NCBI RefSeq assembly: GCF_035982055.1
Contig: NZ_CP108427.1
Location: forward strand, 4,458,501 to 4,522,500
Length of the DNA stretch: 64,000 nt
Direction of reading: 5' to 3'
Source of the DNA: Streptomyces sp. NBC_01288
GTDB taxonomy: Bacteria > Actinomycetota > Actinomycetes > Streptomycetales > Streptomycetaceae
In this document: positions 57,977-64,000 of the stretch, piece by piece
Layout: the number at the start of each line of letters is the position of its first letter
Numbering within the stretch: the first letter of the stretch is position 1
The notes under the pieces: model-generated
Told to the model about the DNA's origin: nothing
Databases searched by the model: none
What the model saw: the letters and a program-made list of their open reading frames with translations, nothing else
Program-made: the position numbers and the translations under genes

Positions 57977-59138
57977 GCCCGTCACCGTACCGGCCCTCCT
58001 GCGGCGCGAACGAGCGGGCGTACACCAACGTCACCAGCACCAACACCATCGGCACGAGCATCGCCCCGCGATAACTCCAGGCATCGCCCAGCGCCCCCAC
58101 CAACGGCGAACCGATCAGAAACCCCACGTAATTGAACACATTGAGCCGCGCAATGGCCGTATCCGAAGCCCCCGGGAACAACCGCCCGGCCGCCGCGAAG
58201 GTCTGCGGCACCAACACACACAACCCGAGCCCCACCAACGTGAACCCGAGCATCCCGACCCCGGCCCCGGGCGCCACGGCCACCACGGCGAACCCCACCG
58301 CGGCCACCACCGCCCCCAGCCGCACCACGGCCACCGCCCCGAACCGCCGCACCCCGAGATCCCCGAGCCCTCGCCCGACCAGGCACATCACCATGTAGAC
58401 GTTGTACGGAACGGTCGCGACCTGCTCCGAACTGCCCAGCACGTCCTTCAGATACTTCGCACTCCAGTTGGAGACGGTCGAGTCCCCGATATAGGCGAAG
58501 GTCATCACCAGACACAACGGCAGCAGCAACTTGAAAACAAGCGGCCCAGCCTCCGCACCCTCACCCTCTTCACCGGGCGCACCCCCGTCGACGTACCACC
58601 GACTCCCCACAAAGGCAGCCGGCAACAACACAGCCACCACCGGCAGATACGACACCCACAGCGCGAGATGCCAGTGCGCCCCCGCCCACGCCAGCGAGGC
58701 CCCCACAATCCCGCCCAGGCTGTACGCGGCATGGAAGCTGAGCATGATGCTCCGCCCGTACGTCCGCTGCAGACTCACCCCGAGCATGTTCATCGAGGCG
58801 TCCAGCGCACCCACCCCGAGCCCGAACGCCCCGAGCGCGACGGCCAGTTCGGCCATGCTGTCGCCCGCCCCGACCCCGAGCAGCGCCAGGAGGACGACGG
58901 GCTGGGACCAGCGCAGCAGCACGCTGGGCCGTATTCGCTTCACCAGGTGCTCGGTGGTCACACTCCCGACCCCGGCGAGGATCGGCACGGCGGCCAGGAA
59001 GACGGGCAGCAGCCCGTCCGACACCCCGTACCGGTCCTGGATCGCCGGGATGCGCGTCACGAGCAGCGCGAAGGTGGCGCCCTGAGCGAAGAAGCTGAAC
59101 GCCAAAGAGGCCCTACCGCGCCGCAGCACATCTGTCAT
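57927..59138 (-). CDS. MFS transporter
   Basis: A 403-residue major facilitator protein with about 12 hydrophobic segments, e.g. ASLAFSFFAQGATFALLVTRIPAI, LLPVFLAAVPILAGVGSVTTEHLVKRIR, SIMLSFHAAYSLGGIVGASLAWAG and MLVPMVLVLVTLVYARSF. Substrate is unknown; the central loop (DGGAPGEEGEGAEAGPLV) is charged. The start is ATG 59138. It precedes and overlaps acuC on the same strand. Confidence 0.92.
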   Translation of the reverse strand: MTDVLRRGRASLAFSFFAQGATFALLVTRIPAIQDRYGVSDGLLPVFLAAVPILAGVGSVTTEHLVKRIRPSVLLRWSQPVVLLALLGVGAGDSMAELAVALGAFGLGVGALDASMNMLGVSLQRTYGRSIMLSFHAAYSLGGIVGASLAWAGAHWHLALWVSYLPVVAVLLPAAFVGSRWYVDGGAPGEEGEGAEAGPLVFKLLLPLCLVMTFAYIGDSTVSNWSAKYLKDVLGSSEQVATVPYNVYMVMCLVGRGLGDLGVRRFGAVAVVRLGAVVAAVGFAVVAVAPGAGVGMLGFTLVGLGLCVLVPQTFAAAGRLFPGASDTAIARLNVFNYVGFLIGSPLVGALGDAWSYRGAMLVPMVLVLVTLVYARSFAPQEGRYGDGHERARTADVGRGSNGL

Positions 59139-59205
59139 GGCGGCGAGCGTAAGGGCCCCGGCGTACTCGTGGGTAGATCCAGCCAAAGATGAATTCTGCT
59201 CAGCT

Positions 59206-59901
59206 TTACCGAGCGACGACCAGCGACGGCACAACCGCAGGTGAGGGCACGTCCCCGGCCTTCAGCTCCGCGTCGATCATCTCCGCCATCGGCCCCACGG
59301 CGACACCACCACTGACCACCGACGTCACGGCGATCGTCCCGATCATCACCACCGTGCCCAGCCACACCATGGTGTCCACGGGCAGCGTGTACACCCCGAC
59401 GATCCGCGCGACACACTCCGCGAGCAGCATCACACCCCACACGAGCGAGAACCGCCGCTCGGCCCGCCGGAACGCCACAGACCCGCTCAACAGCCGCTCG
59501 AACGCGGCATCCCGCTCCGGGCTGCCCTTCACGAGGAAGGGCTTCATCCCGGCGGTCATCATCGGCTTTCCCATCACCACGGACACAAGGATCCCGATCC
59601 CGACGGCACTGCTGATCCCGCTGTCCTTCGCGAGCATCAACCGCGGGTCACCGGCCACGAAACTGAGCAGCAGCCCGACAACGTTCACGAACAGAATCAG
59701 CGCGGCGAAGGCATTGATCGTCCGCTCGGCGACGACCCCCCACACGGTCCGCACCGCCGGCACGACGCTGCTCCACCCCAGCGCCGCCACAGTGCCCATC
59801 CCGAACCCGCTCTTCAGCAGGTAGTACGACCCGATCGGTACCGCCACGTCCGCGAGGAGCGGCCCGAAGTTCTTCTTCATGGAGCCCGTGTTCGTCGTCA
59901 T
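59206..59901 (-). CDS. VC0807-like integral membrane protein
   Basis: A 231-residue membrane protein with about five helices (VAVPIGSYYLLKSGFGMGTVAALG, INAFAALILFVNVVGLLLSFVAG, GISSAVGIGILVSVVMGKPMM, FSLVWGVMLLAECVARIVGVYTL and VWLGTVVMIGTIAVTSVVSGG). The layout resembles the VC0807 family of unknown function. The start is ATG 59901, with GAGG just upstream; an upstream ATG at 59997 is possible but lacks support. Confidence 0.78.
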   Translation of the reverse strand: MTTNTGSMKKNFGPLLADVAVPIGSYYLLKSGFGMGTVAALGWSSVVPAVRTVWGVVAERTINAFAALILFVNVVGLLLSFVAGDPRLMLAKDSGISSAVGIGILVSVVMGKPMMTAGMKPFLVKGSPERDAAFERLLSGSVAFRRAERRFSLVWGVMLLAECVARIVGVYTLPVDTMVWLGTVVMIGTIAVTSVVSGGVAVGPMAEMIDAELKAGDVPSPAVVPSLVVAR

Positions 59902-59993
59902 GCCCTCAGCCTGCCGGAGGCCCCGGCCCGCCAGTAGAACCGATCGTCCGGACCTCGGCATGACAAATGTCAGCGCCCCCACCCTGCCCGAGG

Positions 59994-60638
59994 TCATTCC
60001 AGCAGGTCAGCCAACTGCCCCATGTCACGAAAGAGTTGAGTAGCCCCGACAAGCCGCTCAACAGGAGTCATCCCGATGAACCCATACACATCCATACCGG
60101 CCGCCACACCAGCCCGCACCCCCAACGGACTGTCCTCTACGACGACACACCGCTCCGGCGCGACACCCATCCGCTCGGCCGCGTACAGGAACAGGTCCGG
60201 CGCGGGCTTCCCCCGCCCCACGTCCTCGGAGCTGAACACCCACTCGTCCTCGAACCACTCGTCCAGCCCCGTGGTCCGATGCCCCACGCGAATCCGCTCA
60301 TGACTCCCGGACGACGCCACGCAGTACGGCACCCCGTCCGCGACCAGCCTCTCCAGCACGTCGACGGCCCCGGCGACCGGCTTCAACTCCCGCTCGAACG
60401 CGGCGAACACGCGGGCATGGAAGACATCGTCGAAGTCGTCCGGCAGCCGCTGCCCGGTCCGCTCCTCGACGAGATCGTGGACGCGGTGCATCGCGGCACC
60501 CATGTAGTCACGGAGGGACTCCTCGTAGGAGGTCGGGTGCCCGAGCTCGGTGAGATAGCGGGCCAGGAGCCTGTTGGAGATCGGCTCACTGTCGACGAGA
60601 ACACCGTCGTTGTCGAAGATCACGAGGTCATAGCGCAT
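59994..60638 (-). CDS. HAD superfamily phosphatase (beta-phosphoglucomutase-like)
   Basis: A 214-residue HAD hydrolase of subfamily IA. The nucleophile motif is VIFDNDGVLVDSEPIS (D-N-D variation of DxD), motif II is YCVASSGSHERI, motif III is the lysine in GRGKPAPDLFLYAAERMG, and the last is VVVEDSPLGVRAGVAAGM. The cap domain is helical. Substrate could be a small sugar phosphate; it is not determined here. The ATG at 60638 begins the conserved part. Confidence 0.93.
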   Translation of the reverse strand: MRYDLVIFDNDGVLVDSEPISNRLLARYLTELGHPTSYEESLRDYMGAAMHRVHDLVEERTGQRLPDDFDDVFHARVFAAFERELKPVAGAVDVLERLVADGVPYCVASSGSHERIRVGHRTTGLDEWFEDEWVFSSEDVGRGKPAPDLFLYAAERMGVAPERCVVVEDSPLGVRAGVAAGMDVYGFIGMTPVERLVGATQLFRDMGQLADLLE

Positions 60639-60662
60639 ACCGCTGAGCCTAAACGCAGAAAA

Positions 60663-60694
60663 CCCCCGTACCGGATTAACGGTACGGGGGTTTT
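60663..60694. terminator. rRNA operon terminator
   Basis: Arms CCCCCGTACCG and CGGTACGGGGG around GATTAA, flanked by AAAA on one side and TTTT on the other. It can stop transcription in both directions: from the rRNA operon (minus strand) and from the opposite side. Confidence 0.93.
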
Positions 60695-60704
60695 CGCAAT
60701 ATTT

Positions 60705-60823
60705 GTTCGGCGGCGTCCTACTCTCCCACAGGGTCCCCCCTGCAGTACCATCGGCGCTGTAAGGCTTAGCTTCCGGGTTCGGAATGTAACCGGGCGTTTC
60801 CCTCACGCTATGACCACCGAAAC
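60705..60823 (-). rRNA. rrf: 5S ribosomal RNA
   Basis: About 119 nt. Read on the minus strand it starts GTTTCGGTGGTCATAGCG and ends CGCCGCCGAAC, with the conserved CCGAACCCGGAAGCTAAG loop. The 5' and 3' ends pair. It is the last gene of the rRNA operon. Confidence 0.96.
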
Positions 60824-60919
60824 ACTATGAAACAGACAACCGCACCACACCCCGCAGAACCCAGGGGTATGGGGTTGTTCGTGGTTTCAGAACCAACACA
60901 GTGGACGCGAGCAACTGAG

Positions 60920-64000
<3,081 letters not shown>

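Overview
The window looks like a piece of a Streptomyces chromosome. Base composition is very GC-rich with strong G/C third codon positions. GTG and TTG starts are common, stop/start overlaps of the ATGA type are frequent, and several gene sets typical of Streptomyces are present: the developmental sigma factor BldN with its anti-sigma partner RsbN, a BldC-like small regulator, redox regulator Rex fused to a haem operon, a class I lysyl-tRNA synthetase, DUF397/DUF5753 pairs and a SapA-like protein. The gene order rex-hemA-hemC-hemD and bldN-rsbN-acyltransferase-epimerase-bdtA matches what I remember of the S. coelicolor SCO33xx region; this is recollection, not a search.

Layout. 1-6 kb: a NarL-type two-component system, small membrane and regulatory genes, and a short-chain dehydrogenase preceded by tandem operator-like palindromes. 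6-10.3 kb: a minus-strand pair of exported hydrolases and an RtcB-type RNA ligase. 10.5-18.3 kb: two tandem DUF3558 lipoproteins, a DUF2637 membrane protein, lysS and argS, the latter two separated by about 600 bp of decayed GC-rich repeats. 18.4-23.8 kb: a secreted peptidoglycan-binding protein opposite two overlapping membrane-anchored HTH proteins, a frameshifted family 2 glycosyltransferase and an inositol-monophosphatase-like protein with altered metal ligands. 23.8-27.3 kb: ATPase/HTH/DUF397 trio, a barstar-like protein without visible nuclease, and a DUF4253 protein.

27.4-34.9 kb is a fructan-utilisation locus: LacI regulator, cytoplasmic GH32, two ABC permeases, a solute-binding protein and a divergent secreted GH32, with two matching operator-like palindromes in the divergent promoter. 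The secreted enzyme would cleave fructan outside, the transporter import the fragments and the second GH32 finish hydrolysis inside.

35-41 kb: arylamine N-acetyltransferase, an FHA-flavin monooxygenase fusion, an aminotransferase, a methyltransferase, a 55-residue lipoprotein and a DUF805 protein. 41.2-48.2 kb: hemB and the overlapping rex-hemA-hemC-hemD operon with a Rex operator upstream, plus a glutaredoxin-like gene. 48.3-54.6 kb: a HAD phosphatase, the bldN-rsbN developmental pair (with BldD-type and BldN-type sites), lipid and epimerase genes, ribosomal protein bTHX-like peptide and bdtA. 54.7-60.6 kb: phosphatase-like protein, SapA-like secreted protein, a 40-bp tandem repeat array, AcuC-type deacetylase, MFS transporter, membrane protein and HAD hydrolase. 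The right end (60.7-64 kb) is the 3' end of an rRNA operon on the minus strand: 5S and nearly complete 23S.

No CRISPR array, insertion sequence, prophage or tRNA gene was seen. The items most worth follow-up are the FHA-monooxygenase fusion, the transmembrane HTH/peptidoglycan-binding pair, the metal-site-altered phosphatase, the LacI operators and the repeat families.
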